Source: Rohdeia sp041398665
Lineage (GTDB): Bacteria; Planctomycetota; UBA1135; GCA-002686595
NCBI GenBank assembly: GCA_041398665.1
Contig: JAWKUH010000011.1
Location: 62,001-126,000 of the forward strand
Length of the DNA: 64,000 nt
Direction of reading: 5' to 3'
In this document: in pieces, positions 19,036 through 27,570 of the stretch
Position numbering within the stretch: position 1 is the first letter of the stretch
How the letters are laid out: every line of letters begins with the position of its first letter
The notes under the pieces: generated by a model
Seen by the model: the letters and a program-made list of their open reading frames with translations, nothing else
What the model was told of the DNA's origin: nothing
The model's database searches: none
Position numbers and translations under genes: made by a program

Positions 19036-20076
19036 TCAGCGCCGTGCCCCCTCGACGAGGGCGCTCAGAGCGAAGTCGCCGGGACGCTCAGCGAGGAGCC
19101 GCTCGAGCAGCGGCTGCGCAGCGCGCCCCCACAGCGCGCCGACGCGGACGAGGCGCTCGCGCGTCGAGCTCGCGCGGCTCAACGCGGGGAGCCGTTCGCG
19201 CAGGAAGGCCTCGGCCTCGATCGCGCAGCGCACGCCGAGGTCGACGGAGCGGCTGTGCGGAGGAAGCGGCACGCAGTCGAAGACGGCGTTCGACGGCGGT
19301 CCCGAGCTGCGCGCGGCGTGCAGCGGTTTCAGCGTGTGGAGGTAGGAGCCGCCCATCGCGCTCGGCCCCTGCGGACCGCTCCAGTCGAGCGACGAGTACG
19401 GCGGGAGCGATCCCTCCACCCACTCCATCGCGTTCCCGACCAGGTCGTAGCAACCCGAACCGGTGCGACCGCGCTCGAACGTCCCGACGCCCACGGGACG
19501 CGCGAGTCCGAGGTCGAGCGTGTTGGCGACGGACCGGCTGCGGTCGCGGCCCCAGGGATAGCGGTGGAAGCTCGTGCCTGCGGCGACGTACATCCACTCC
19601 GCCGCCGAGAGCAGGCGCATCGAGCGCGCCTCCGCGTACGCGCGCGCCTCGTCGAGGTCGCAGAACGCAGGCCAGGCCCAGCGGTCCTCGCTCGTCGCGG
19701 CGAAGGGGTCGTCGAGCCCGTCCGCGGCGGGCGCCGCTCCGGTGTAGTGGCGCCAGTCGTCGCGCGACGCCTCGAAGCGATCGACGAGGAGCGGGGCGCG
19801 CACCACGAGGTCGTCGCACACCGGCGTGCGCTCGAACGGCGGGAAGACCTCCTCGAGGAAGGCGAGCCCAGGCGCCCGCTCGACCAACTGGCGCACGAGC
19901 GCGTCGGACCACGCACGCACGCGCGTCGGCTCGATCACGGTGGGGCCGCTCCAGTCGCAGCGGCCCGGCGAGACGAACGCCATCCGTTCGAGCTCGAACA
20001 GAAGGCGCTCTCCGCCTCCTCCACCACCGCACGCACCGAGGAGGAGCAGCGCGGCCAACGGTGCGAGCGCGCGCAC
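19036..20076 (-). CDS. FGE/SUMF1-domain lipoprotein
   Basis: The start is taken as GTG 20076, which gives a clean lipoprotein signal, MRALAPLAALLLLGAC, with lipobox LGAC. The rest is a formylglycine-generating-enzyme-like domain: DRFEASRDDWRHYTG, ARSMRLLSAAEWMYVA, YPWG, GCYDLVGNAMEWVEG, MGGSYL and the closing GVRCA. Such domains are common in planctomycetes. The paired catalytic cysteines of true FGE are not evident, so it is probably a C-type-lectin-fold surface protein rather than a sulfatase activator. It lies 53 bases downstream of the OmpA-like gene and 10 bases upstream of rsmA. Confidence 0.8.
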   Translation of the reverse strand: MRALAPLAALLLLGACGGGGGGERLLFELERMAFVSPGRCDWSGPTVIEPTRVRAWSDALVRQLVERAPGLAFLEEVFPPFERTPVCDDLVVRAPLLVDRFEASRDDWRHYTGAAPAADGLDDPFAATSEDRWAWPAFCDLDEARAYAEARSMRLLSAAEWMYVAAGTSFHRYPWGRDRSRSVANTLDLGLARPVGVGTFERGRTGSGCYDLVGNAMEWVEGSLPPYSSLDWSGPQGPSAMGGSYLHTLKPLHAARSSGPPSNAVFDCVPLPPHSRSVDLGVRCAIEAEAFLRERLPALSRASSTRERLVRVGALWGRAAQPLLERLLAERPGDFALSALVEGARR

Positions 20077-20129
20077 GCGCCCGCACCGCGTGACGACGCG
20101 TCGGCGCCGTCGCTCCGCACCGGTCGCGG

Positions 20130-20876
20130 TCAGGGCTGGCTCGCGGCGCCCTCGGCGCTCTGCGCGTCGAGCACGACGATCTCGACGCGGCGGTTCTTCT
20201 GCTGGCCCTCCGGCGTCGCGTTGTCCGCGACGGGCAGGTACGGACCGAAACCGGCGACGAACAGCTTCTCGGACGGGAGGCCGCCGTGGTCGACGAGCCA
20301 CTGGCGCACGCTGAGCGCGCGCACGACGGAGAGCTGCATGTTCCCGAACGGGTACTTCTGACGCGTCGACTCGAGTCGCATCGGGACGCTGTCGGTGTGA
20401 CCGCGCACCCACAGTGCGTCGAACGGGCGCTGTGCGATGTCGTGCGCCAGTTCCGTCAGGACGTCCTGCCCCTCCTTGCGGAGGTCGGCCGAGCCGGAGT
20501 CGAACACGACGGAGTCGGCCAGCGCGAAGCCGTAGCCGCCGTCGACGTCGATGCGCGTGACGTCGCCCGGCGTACGACCGAGGCGACGCGCGAGCTCGTC
20601 GAGACGATCCATGCGCTCGTCGATCTCGGGGTCGACCGGGACCGACGCCGTCTGCGTCCCGGACTCGGCCGCGGCGGCGCGCTCGCGCAGGTCGCGGACC
20701 TCCGTGGTGAGTTGCTCGTACGCCGCGTCGAGGTCGGTGTACGAGTCCTGCCAGTAGCGGCTGAGCTCCTCCTGTTCGTCGAAGCGCTGTTGGCTGACGC
20801 AGCTCGCTGCGAGCAGGGGGAGGGTGAGCGCGAGCACGCGGCTCGGCGTACGACGGAGCAGGCGGAACGTCGTCAT
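20130..20876 (-). CDS. OmpA-family (Pal-like) peptidoglycan-binding lipoprotein
   Basis: It starts at ATG 20876 (another ATG at 20885). The signal ends in the lipobox LLAASC. A short coiled segment (LDAAYEQLTTEVRDLRERAA) is followed by an OmpA C-terminal domain: VVFDSGSADLRKEGQDVL, VRGHTDSVPM, the NMQLSVVRALSVRQWL helix and NRRVEIVVL. These bind diaminopimelate of peptidoglycan, tethering the outer membrane to the wall. This supports a diderm envelope. It probably forms an operon with the FGE-like gene and rsmA. Confidence 0.9.
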   Translation of the reverse strand: MTTFRLLRRTPSRVLALTLPLLAASCVSQQRFDEQEELSRYWQDSYTDLDAAYEQLTTEVRDLRERAAAAESGTQTASVPVDPEIDERMDRLDELARRLGRTPGDVTRIDVDGGYGFALADSVVFDSGSADLRKEGQDVLTELAHDIAQRPFDALWVRGHTDSVPMRLESTRQKYPFGNMQLSVVRALSVRQWLVDHGGLPSEKLFVAGFGPYLPVADNATPEGQQKNRRVEIVVLDAQSAEGAASQP

Positions 20877-21123
20877 CGTGAACATCGTCGTCGTGACTGT
20901 CGTGAGGAGGTGGGTCGGGCGGTTCCCGCGCGGGGACCGCTCGGACGCGCGGCGTCGCGACGCGCGCGACGGCGACGGTCCCGCGGGACCGATCGCGCGT
21001 GCTGGGGCGCGTGCACCCGATCGGGGCACGCCGGGACGTTGGACCCGCCGAGGGCGGCGCGCGCGGCGCCGGAGTCGGACAGGATCGCGGAGCGTCGGGA
21101 GAAGGCGACCTTGCGCTACGCAC

Positions 21124-21147
21124 CGGAGGGCGCTCTCGCGCCCTCCG
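21124..21147. terminator. 10-bp hairpin with four-base loop
   Basis: CGGAGGGCGC pairs exactly with GCGCCCTCCG around TCTC (GAGA on the minus strand). It lies beyond the apparent end of the broken HTH membrane gene on the minus strand, with no T-run after it. Confidence 0.6.
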
Positions 21148-21214
21148 TGGATCGCCGATGGGGCCGCGGCAGGCGGGCCCCTTTCGCTGCGCCAGCCCGC
21201 GTCCGTCCGCCGTC

Positions 21215-21846
21215 GGTCTCGCCCGGGAACGGGTTTCGAGTCGCCCGCGGGCTGTTCGGTGCCCTCGGTCGGAGCCGGGGTCGCCCGCCTCCGCCTCGTC
21301 TCGCCGACGAACAGGCCGGAGATCGACGCAGCGATGGCCGAGGTCACAACCGTTAATGGTTCTTCCAGGACCGGGAAGATCAGGATCGGGATGATCGTGG
21401 TGAAGAAAGATGCCGGCGAGGCCAGCGGGTTGACCGGCTCCTCGAGCACGGCCTGGCGACGGCGGTTCGCGACCACGACTCGTCGCCCTCCTCGCCGTCG
21501 TCGTCCTCGTCCTCGTCGAGCTCCTCGAGCTCGTCCGGTTCCTCCTCGCCGTCGAGCTCCTCAGATCGTCACCGAGCAGCGTGTCGGCCGTGGAGAGCTC
21601 CTCGGTCGCCATGCCCGGGTCGGAGAGCACGAGCTCGTCGTCGGACGCGTCGTCGAGGTCGACCACGTCGCCGCCCATGAGTTCGCGGCGCAGGTCCTCG
21701 ACGTCCGCGCGGCGGAGCTTCATGGTCTCGCCGTCGCGGAACGCGCGGATCTCACCCTCGGAGACGAGGCGCTTGAGCTCCTCCTCCTTGAGGCGCAGAC
21801 GGTCGAGGGCCTCCTCGAAGCTGAAGAACTCGTCTCGTTGGGTCAC
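21215..21846 (-). pseudogene. MerR/excisionase-like HTH protein with C-terminal membrane segments, frame disrupted
   Basis: It starts at ATG 21846. Residues 1-55 form a small helix-turn-helix domain of excisionase/MerR type (FFSFEEALDRLRLKEEELK, then EGEIRAFRDGETMKLRR). An acidic stretch follows. At about 21560 the frame breaks; a Glu/Asp-rich tract continues in another frame, and near 21490 another shift leads to hydrophobic segments with FFTTIIPILIFPVL and TSAIAASISGLF. A cytoplasmic DNA-binding-like head fused to membrane helices is plausible. The true stop cannot be placed; the left end is an estimate before the hairpin at 21124. Error or decay are both possible. Confidence 0.5.
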
Positions 21847-21972
21847 GTCGGGGATCGGATGGGGGTGGGTCGGGGAACCGGAGCGGGTCGTCCGGCGGTC
21901 GTTCGATCGGTGGGTCGCGATCGCGTGCGCGGCGCACCCCTCGACGGGGCGCGGGCGTCGGACGCGGCGGAC

Positions 21973-22452
21973 CTACTTGCCTGGCTTGTTCGCGCCGTTC
22001 GCGACCGGAATGTCGGCGAACTGCTTCTCGAGGTCCTGGTAGGAGTACTCGGAGTCGTCGTGGAAGCCGACGAGCTGCAGGTCGAGGTCGATGCGCCGCG
22101 CGCCGACCAGTTTGAGGCCCTGCGTGCTCTTCGCCCCGCCCGTCGCCTGGTACACGGCGAGTTGCTTGTGCTCGGTGTCGACGAGGTACAGCACGGACGC
22201 GCCGGTCACGTCGACGCCGGTCACCGCGATCATCGTGCGGTTCGAGTCGGACGTCGCGAAGGCCGGCGGCGCTCCGACGGGGAACGCTTCGGCGGGCGGG
22301 ACGGTGTCCTGCGGCGCGGCGAACGCGCCGGAGAGCAGGACCCCGAGTCCGAGCAGTCCGAAGAGGTTGGCGCCGACGAGCCCGAGACCGAGGAGTCGCG
22401 GGTGCGCGAGCACGATCGGGGCAGCGCCTCGTTGAGCTTGGGGGTCGGCCAT
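21973..22452 (-). CDS. Small membrane-anchored protein, function unknown
   Basis: The 159-residue protein has an N-terminal helix at about residues 20-45 (LLGLGLVGANLFGLLGLGVL), then an exported part. The exported region resembles one or two propeller-like strands: MIAVTGVDVTGASVLYLVDT, then KQLAVYQATGG and ARRIDLDLQLVGFHDDSEYS. No family is recognised with certainty. It lies on the same strand as the HTH membrane gene downstream, about 126 bases away. Confidence 0.6.
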   Translation of the reverse strand: MADPQAQRGAAPIVLAHPRLLGLGLVGANLFGLLGLGVLLSGAFAAPQDTVPPAEAFPVGAPPAFATSDSNRTMIAVTGVDVTGASVLYLVDTEHKQLAVYQATGGAKSTQGLKLVGARRIDLDLQLVGFHDDSEYSYQDLEKQFADIPVANGANKPGK

Positions 22453-22615
22453 CGGGGAGGGGCCGTCCGCGCGGGACGGAGCGGGAATGGTAGTGGATCG
22501 GGGGTGCGGCGCGAAGGGGCGCCTGCGGGTCCGGAGCCGCCGCGGACCCTCTACGTGCCGGCGCGCGGCTCGACTACCGTCGCGGAGCCGCGGGATCCCC
22601 GGTCGCCCGGGCGGA

Positions 22616-23593
22616 TCACCAGTCGGCGATGTCGCCCACGATGGTCTGGGCCAGGTCCTTGAGGGTCACGAGCCCGAGGGGCGCCCCCCCGCCGCGCACG
22701 AGCGCCGCGCGCTGGCCCCGCGCGCGGAGCCGGAAGAGCGCGCGGTCGACGGGCAGGTCGGGCTCGAACTCGAGGAGGTTCCTCGTGCAGCGCTCGAGCC
22801 GCCCGGGCTCGGGATCGGCGAGCACGTCGAGCTGGTGCAGGTAGCCCAGCACCTCGCCGCCGCCCCCCACCACGGGGAGTCGCGTGTGCCCGGAGCGCGA
22901 GACGCGGGCCACGAGCTCGGCCTCGTCGGCGTCGTTCGCGACCGTCGCGACCTTCGACCAGGGGACCATGACGTCCGACACGGTGACGGTGCGCAGCTGG
23001 AGCACGTTGCGCGCCAGCACGACGGCGTCGGTCGGCAGTGCTCCGGACAGCGTGCCCTCCTCGAGCATCTCGTAGACGTGTTCGCGGTTGCGCAGTTCCT
23101 CGAGCTCGGCGTCGTGGATCCCGAGCAGTCGTTCGAACAGCCGCGACACGAGTCCGATCGGCCACGAGATCGGGACGAAGGCGACGCGCGCGACGGCGAC
23201 GACCGGCGCCGCGAAGCCGAGCAGCGTGTGCGGTCGGCGCCGGAACAGGTCCTTCGGGAGGAGTTCGGCGAAGAAGAACACGAACGGCGTGAGGATCGCG
23301 GCGAGCACGAGCTCGCGCCCCGTCTCGGGAAGGAGTCCGACGCGCGTGAGGCCCTCGTCGCCGAAGTGCGTCACGAGCTCGATCATCAGGTTGTTGCCGA
23401 TCAGCACGGCGACGAGCAACGCGTGCTCGTTCCGCACCAACCGCCGCACGAGACGCGCCATGCGCCGACCCTCGCGCGCGTCGAGCTCGAGCCGCGACGA
23501 CGACAGCGAGTAGAAACCCGTCTCCGCGCCGGAGAAGAGCGCGGACATGAAGATGCAGGCCGCGAAGGCCAGCGCGATCTCCGAACCCGTCAC
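22616..23593 (-). CDS. CNNM/HlyC-CorC family membrane protein with CBS domains (second of a pair)
   Basis: It starts at GTG 23593, overlapping the TGA of its paralogue. An N-terminal DUF21/CNNM domain has about four helices (MSALFSGAETGFYSLSSSRL, then LLVAVLIGNNLMI and FVFFFAELLPKDLFRRRP). A CBS pair follows from about residue 190 (VSDVMVPWSKVATVAND, SGHTRLPVVGG, PLGLVTLKDLAQ). The usual C-terminal CorC domain is absent, so it is short for the family. Relatives are implicated in divalent cation (Mg2+/Co2+) transport or resistance. The pair probably functions together. Confidence 0.85.
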   Translation of the reverse strand: MTGSEIALAFAACIFMSALFSGAETGFYSLSSSRLELDAREGRRMARLVRRLVRNEHALLVAVLIGNNLMIELVTHFGDEGLTRVGLLPETGRELVLAAILTPFVFFFAELLPKDLFRRRPHTLLGFAAPVVAVARVAFVPISWPIGLVSRLFERLLGIHDAELEELRNREHVYEMLEEGTLSGALPTDAVVLARNVLQLRTVTVSDVMVPWSKVATVANDADEAELVARVSRSGHTRLPVVGGGGEVLGYLHQLDVLADPEPGRLERCTRNLLEFEPDLPVDRALFRLRARGQRAALVRGGGAPLGLVTLKDLAQTIVGDIADW

Positions 23594-24798
23594 GACGCCC
23601 CCCTCGTCGCACCGACGTCGACGGAGAGCACGCGACGACCGCGCACCTCGTTGACCTCCAGCTCGAGCCCGCCGATGCGCACCTCGTCGCCCGCGCGCGG
23701 GACGCGCCCGAGCAGCGCCGTGACGAGACCGCCGACCGTCTCGAACTCGACGGGCAGCACGCGCTGGCCGAAGAACTCGTTCCAGTCGCGAACGGACACG
23801 CCGCCGGGCACGCGGAAGCGGCCTTCGCCGAGCGGAACGATGCGGTCCTCGCGCGCCTCGCCCTCGACGCGCAGGTCGCCGACGATCTCCTCGAAGACCT
23901 CCTCGAGGTTGACGACGCCGGCACTCCCGCCCCACTCGTCGACGGCGACGGCCTCGCTCGCGCGCCGCTCGCGCAGGAAGCGCAGGAGGTCGAGCGCACT
24001 CGCGACCTCGGGCACGAAGGCGACGGGCATGACGATGCTCGAGATCTCGCGGTCCTTGTGCAGGAGCAGGTCGCGGAGCTTGGCCATGCCGACGACCGCG
24101 TCCGGTCCGCCCTCCACGACGGGCAGCCACTGCACCCGGTCGGAGAGGGCCTCCTGGACGGCCTGGTCGCGGTTGCTGCCGTCGACCTCGAGCCAGATGG
24201 CGTCGACGCGCGGCGTCATGATCTCGCGCACGCGGATGCCGCGCAGCTCGACGACCTCGCTCAGGAAGTCCGCCTCGACCTCGTGGAGCGCGCCCTTCTC
24301 GCTCGCGTCGCCGAGGACGTGAGCGAGTTCGTCCGACGAGAGGTGGCGCTCGTCGCGCGTCCCGACGAGACGGCCGACGAACTCGAGCGAGGTGACGAGC
24401 GTGCTCCGGATCGGCAGGAGCGCGCGGACGATCACGAGCATCGGACGCGCGAACGTGCGCGCGATCGGCACCGGCGCGCGCAGTCCGATCGTCTTGGGCA
24501 GCACCTCGCCGACGATCAGCAGCGGCACGAGCGCCAACAGCACCGACAGCGACGCGTCCATGTCGCTCCCGCGCTGCAGGCGGTCGGCGAACGAGAAGTA
24601 GAGGATGTTCACGACGAGGTTCGCGAACAGCACGCTCACGAGGAGGTCGCGCGGCTGGTCGAGCAGGCGCTGCGCGACGAGGCCCGCGCGCCGCGCGTCG
24701 CGACGACCCAGGCTGAACAGCGCGGTCTCGCTCGCGCTGATCACCCCGGAGCACAGGAGCAGGGCTCCCAGCAGCACCCAGTTCCAGGTGTCGTTCAC
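23590..24798 (-). CDS. CNNM/HlyC-CorC family membrane protein with CBS and CorC domains (first of a pair)
   Basis: It starts at GTG 24798, overlapping the stop of the histidine kinase gene. The membrane domain shows SASETALFSLGRRDARR and GEVLPKTIGLRAPV. The CBS region follows (REIMTPRVDAIWLEVDG, RVQWLPVVEGG), then the DEWGGSAGVVNLEEVFEEIVG motif joining to the C-terminal CorC_HlyC domain (GRFRVPGGVSVRDWNEFF, ETVGGLVTALLGRVP). The length of 402 is standard. Likely a divalent-cation efflux or sensing protein. Translational overlap with both neighbours indicates one operon of kinase and two CNNM proteins. Confidence 0.88.
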   Translation of the reverse strand: MNDTWNWVLLGALLLCSGVISASETALFSLGRRDARRAGLVAQRLLDQPRDLLVSVLFANLVVNILYFSFADRLQRGSDMDASLSVLLALVPLLIVGEVLPKTIGLRAPVPIARTFARPMLVIVRALLPIRSTLVTSLEFVGRLVGTRDERHLSSDELAHVLGDASEKGALHEVEADFLSEVVELRGIRVREIMTPRVDAIWLEVDGSNRDQAVQEALSDRVQWLPVVEGGPDAVVGMAKLRDLLLHKDREISSIVMPVAFVPEVASALDLLRFLRERRASEAVAVDEWGGSAGVVNLEEVFEEIVGDLRVEGEAREDRIVPLGEGRFRVPGGVSVRDWNEFFGQRVLPVEFETVGGLVTALLGRVPRAGDEVRIGGLELEVNEVRGRRVLSVDVGATRGAS

Positions 24799-26297
24799 GT
24801 CCTCGGTGCCCGCGGCAGGAAGCAGGTGGCGGTGAAGCCGCGGCCCACGGTGCTCGACAACACCAACTCGCCGCCGTGCGTGTCCAGCACGTTGTGGACG
24901 ATCGCGAGTCCGAGGCCCGTTCCTCGACCCGGCGCCTTCGTGCTGAAGAACAGGTCGGTCAGACGCTCGAGCTGTTCGCTCTCGACACCGGGTCCGTCGT
25001 CGCGCACCCACAGTCGCAGGTGCGGGCCGTCGTCGGCGAGCCCGATCTCGACCGTTCCGCCGCCCTCGCGCTCCTCGACGGCGTCGAGCGCGTTGACCAC
25101 GAGGTTGAGCAGGGCCTGACCGAGCTCGTGGCGCGCGCCGAGCACGACGTAGCGGTCGGACAGGGAACGCGGCGGCTCGCACGGGTCGAACGAGCCGCCG
25201 TCGGCCGACGCGACGAGCCGCGTGCCCTCCCGGTCGGCACGGTGGCGCACGAGCGACGCGGCGTCGCGCACCACCTCGACGAGATCGACGCGCGCGGCCA
25301 CGGTCTCGCGCGGCGCCATGCGCAGCACCTGACCGACCGTGCGTTCGATGCGCTCGAGTCCGCTCGCGAGCAGGTCGAGGTAGCGCACGCGCCGCTCCTC
25401 GGGGATCTCCTTCTTCAGCGCCTGCACCGCGTTCTGCAGACCGCCGAGCGGGTTGTTGATCTCGTGCGCGATGCCGGCGGCGAGCTCCCCCATCGCCGCG
25501 AGACGCTTCTGGATCAGCGCGGCGCGCTCGGCGCGGCGCGCGGCGTCGAGCGCGTCGGCGACCTCGCGCTCGAGGTCGTGCGACAGGCGCTCCACGCGCT
25601 CCGCCATGCGGTTGAAGGCGCGCAGGAGCTCCGAGACCTCGTCGTCGCGGTCGCCCGCCTCGACGCGCGCGGAGAGATCGCCCGCCGTGAGGCGCGTCGC
25701 GGCCCCGGCGAGGCGCTGGACCGGATCGATGACGAGCGGTCGCAGCGCGGCGAACGTCCCGACCATGAGGAGCACCGTCGACAGCGCGAAGCCGCTCCAC
25801 AGCAGGAGCTAGAGGTCGCCGCGCGTCTCGTCCTCGCGCGGCACGAACCACAGCGCGCCCCAGGCGCGCCCGCCGACGACGATCGGCACGGCGAGACCGC
25901 CGAGCAGCGACTCGCTGCGACGGTCGCGGATGCAGCGGTCGAGCCCCTCGAACAGCGCCGAGCGGTCCTGCGGACCCTTGGCCTGTCCGACGGGGTGCAG
26001 CGCGACGCCGCGCGGCCACAGCCTCCCCGACGGCGCGCGCTCGAGGTTCGCGTCGACGAGCACCGCGTCGGAGACGTAGCGCCAGCCCGGCCAGTCGAGG
26101 ATGCGCGCGACGTTGAGCTCGCCCTCCGGCAGGATCGTGCCCTCGAGCGTCGCGACGGTCTGCTCCGTCAGGCCGAACACGAGGTCGCTGCGCTGTTGCT
26201 CGAGTCGGTTCGACAGGAACGCGCCGAGCCCGGTGAAGACGACGAGGTTGAGCACCGCGAGCAGCGCGAACACGCGGAGTCCGAGGCGCGCCTTCAC
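24795..26297 (-). CDS. Membrane sensor histidine kinase interrupted by an in-frame amber codon
   Basis: The upstream half starts at GTG 26297 with a signal-anchor helix and an extracytoplasmic sensor region. At 25809-25811 a TAG stops the frame; beyond it the same frame continues with a second helix (LLLWSGFALSTVLLMVGTF), a HAMP domain, the H-box AAGIAHEINNPLGG, the N-box NLVVNALDAVEE and G-boxes DDGPGV and GRGTGLGLAIVHNV. Without the TAG the protein would be 500 residues, an NtrB-like kinase. A single CAG to TAG change would explain it. No response regulator lies beside it. Known kinases of this type often sit near pil genes, as here. Confidence 0.8.
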
Positions 26298-26303
26298 GTC
26301 GCC

Positions 26304-26377
26304 CCACCGACGCGCGTGCGCCGTCCGCGGGGCCCGCTCCGGGCGGGACGGTCGTCCGCCGTCCCCTCCGTCGGTGG
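26304..26377. terminator. Nested inverted repeats between pilC and the kinase gene
   Basis: Outer arms CCACCGAC (26304-26311) and GTCGGTGG (26370-26377) enclose a 7-bp stem GGGACGG/CCGTCCC (26345-26351 and 26359-26365). The element lies directly after the pilC stop on the minus strand. No T-run is present. Confidence 0.45.
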
Positions 26378-26382
26378 CGCGG

Positions 26383-27534
26383 TCATCCCGAGGCGAAGCT
26401 GGCGGTGATGCGCAGCAGCGGCAGGAACATCGACACCACGAGGAAGCCGACCATGCCGGCGATCAGGATCAGCAGGATCGGTTCGAGGATCCGGAAGAAC
26501 AGATCGATCTTGCGCTTGACCTGCACCTCGTAGGCCGCGGCGACCTTGAGGAGCATGCCGTCGAGCTCACCCGTCTGCTCGCCGACCTCGACCATGTTGC
26601 AGACGAGCGGGTCGAACACGCCGGAGTCGTTCATCGGACGCGCGATGGTCTCGCCCTCGCGCACCGTGGTCCGCACGTCGTCGATCGCGGTGTAGAAGAC
26701 CTCGTTGTCCGTCGTGTCGCGCGCGATGGCGAGCGCGTCGAGGTGCGGCACGCCGGCCTGGACGAGCGTGCCGAACGTGCGCGAGAAGCCGGCGACCTGA
26801 CCGAGCGCGAGCACCGACCCGAGGTACGGGATCCGCATCATCGAGCGGTGCACGAAGTAGCGGTAGCCCACGCTCGCCCGCAGCATCACGAAGTGCAGGA
26901 CCACGAGCGCCACCGGCACGCCGATCACGACGTACCAGTACTCGACGGTGAAGTCGCTCGCCGCCAGGAGGACCTGCGTCGGCGCGGGGAGCTCGGTCCC
27001 GAGCGAGGTCAGCACCTCGCGGAACTTCGGGATGACCCACGTCATCGCCGCGGCGATCACGCACAGCGCGAAGAAGATGACCACGACGGGGTAGACCATC
27101 GCCGAGAGGATCTTCGAGCGGATCTCGGCGGCGCGCTCGCGGTAGTCCGCGATGCGCAGGAGGACGGTGTCGAGGACACCGCCGGTCTCGCCCGCTCGCA
27201 CCATGGCCGAGAACAACCGGTCGAAGGTGCGCTCGTGCTTCGCCATCGCGTCGGACAGCGGCGTGCCCGAGGAGACGTCCTCGACGAGTTCGCCGAGCAT
27301 CGCTCGGAACGGACCCGCCTTGGCCTGACCCTCGAGGATCTGGAGCGACCGGACGACGGGGATGCCGGCCTCGGTCAGCGTCGCGAGCTGGTGCGTGAAG
27401 TCCGTGACGAGGTCCTTCGCGATCCGGCGCCCGCCGGCCTTCTTCGAGCCCTTGCGCTCGGCGCGTGCGCCGTCGCCGCTCGAACGGGCCGCGCTCGGGC
27501 GCGCGGACGGGTTCCTCTGGAGCTTCTTCGCCAT
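26383..27534 (-). CDS. pilC: Type IV pilus/type II secretion inner-membrane protein PilC/GspF
   Basis: The 383-residue protein has a basic, disordered N-terminus and two T2SSF domains. The first has FTHQLATLTEAGIPVVRSLQ, LSDAMAKHERTFDRLF and AGETGGVLD; the second has FSRTFGTLVQAGVPHLDAL and VGEQTGELDGML. Three membrane segments are visible (VVVIFFALCVIAAAMTWVIP, YVVIGVPVALVVLHFVML and the C-terminal ILLILIAGMVGFLVVSMFLP). It is the platform protein that couples assembly ATPases to pseudopilin or pilin polymerisation. It sits 36 bases after the second GspE/PilB gene. The frame is intact, unlike its three ATPase neighbours. Confidence 0.95.
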   Translation of the reverse strand: MAKKLQRNPSARPSAARSSGDGARAERKGSKKAGGRRIAKDLVTDFTHQLATLTEAGIPVVRSLQILEGQAKAGPFRAMLGELVEDVSSGTPLSDAMAKHERTFDRLFSAMVRAGETGGVLDTVLLRIADYRERAAEIRSKILSAMVYPVVVIFFALCVIAAAMTWVIPKFREVLTSLGTELPAPTQVLLAASDFTVEYWYVVIGVPVALVVLHFVMLRASVGYRYFVHRSMMRIPYLGSVLALGQVAGFSRTFGTLVQAGVPHLDALAIARDTTDNEVFYTAIDDVRTTVREGETIARPMNDSGVFDPLVCNMVEVGEQTGELDGMLLKVAAAYEVQVKRKIDLFFRILEPILLILIAGMVGFLVVSMFLPLLRITASFASG

Positions 27535-27570
27535 CGAAGGTTGGGTGGGACGGGCCGGGCCGGTCGGGGA

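Noticed and set aside
19036..20076. True formylglycine-generating enzyme (sulfatase activator)
   Set aside because: The paired catalytic cysteines are not evident and no sulfatase gene is in the window; a lectin-like FGE-domain lipoprotein is more likely.
25809..25811. Programmed readthrough or stop-codon recoding at the kinase TAG
   Set aside because: There is no pyrrolysine machinery or recoding structure in view, and a single substitution is simpler.
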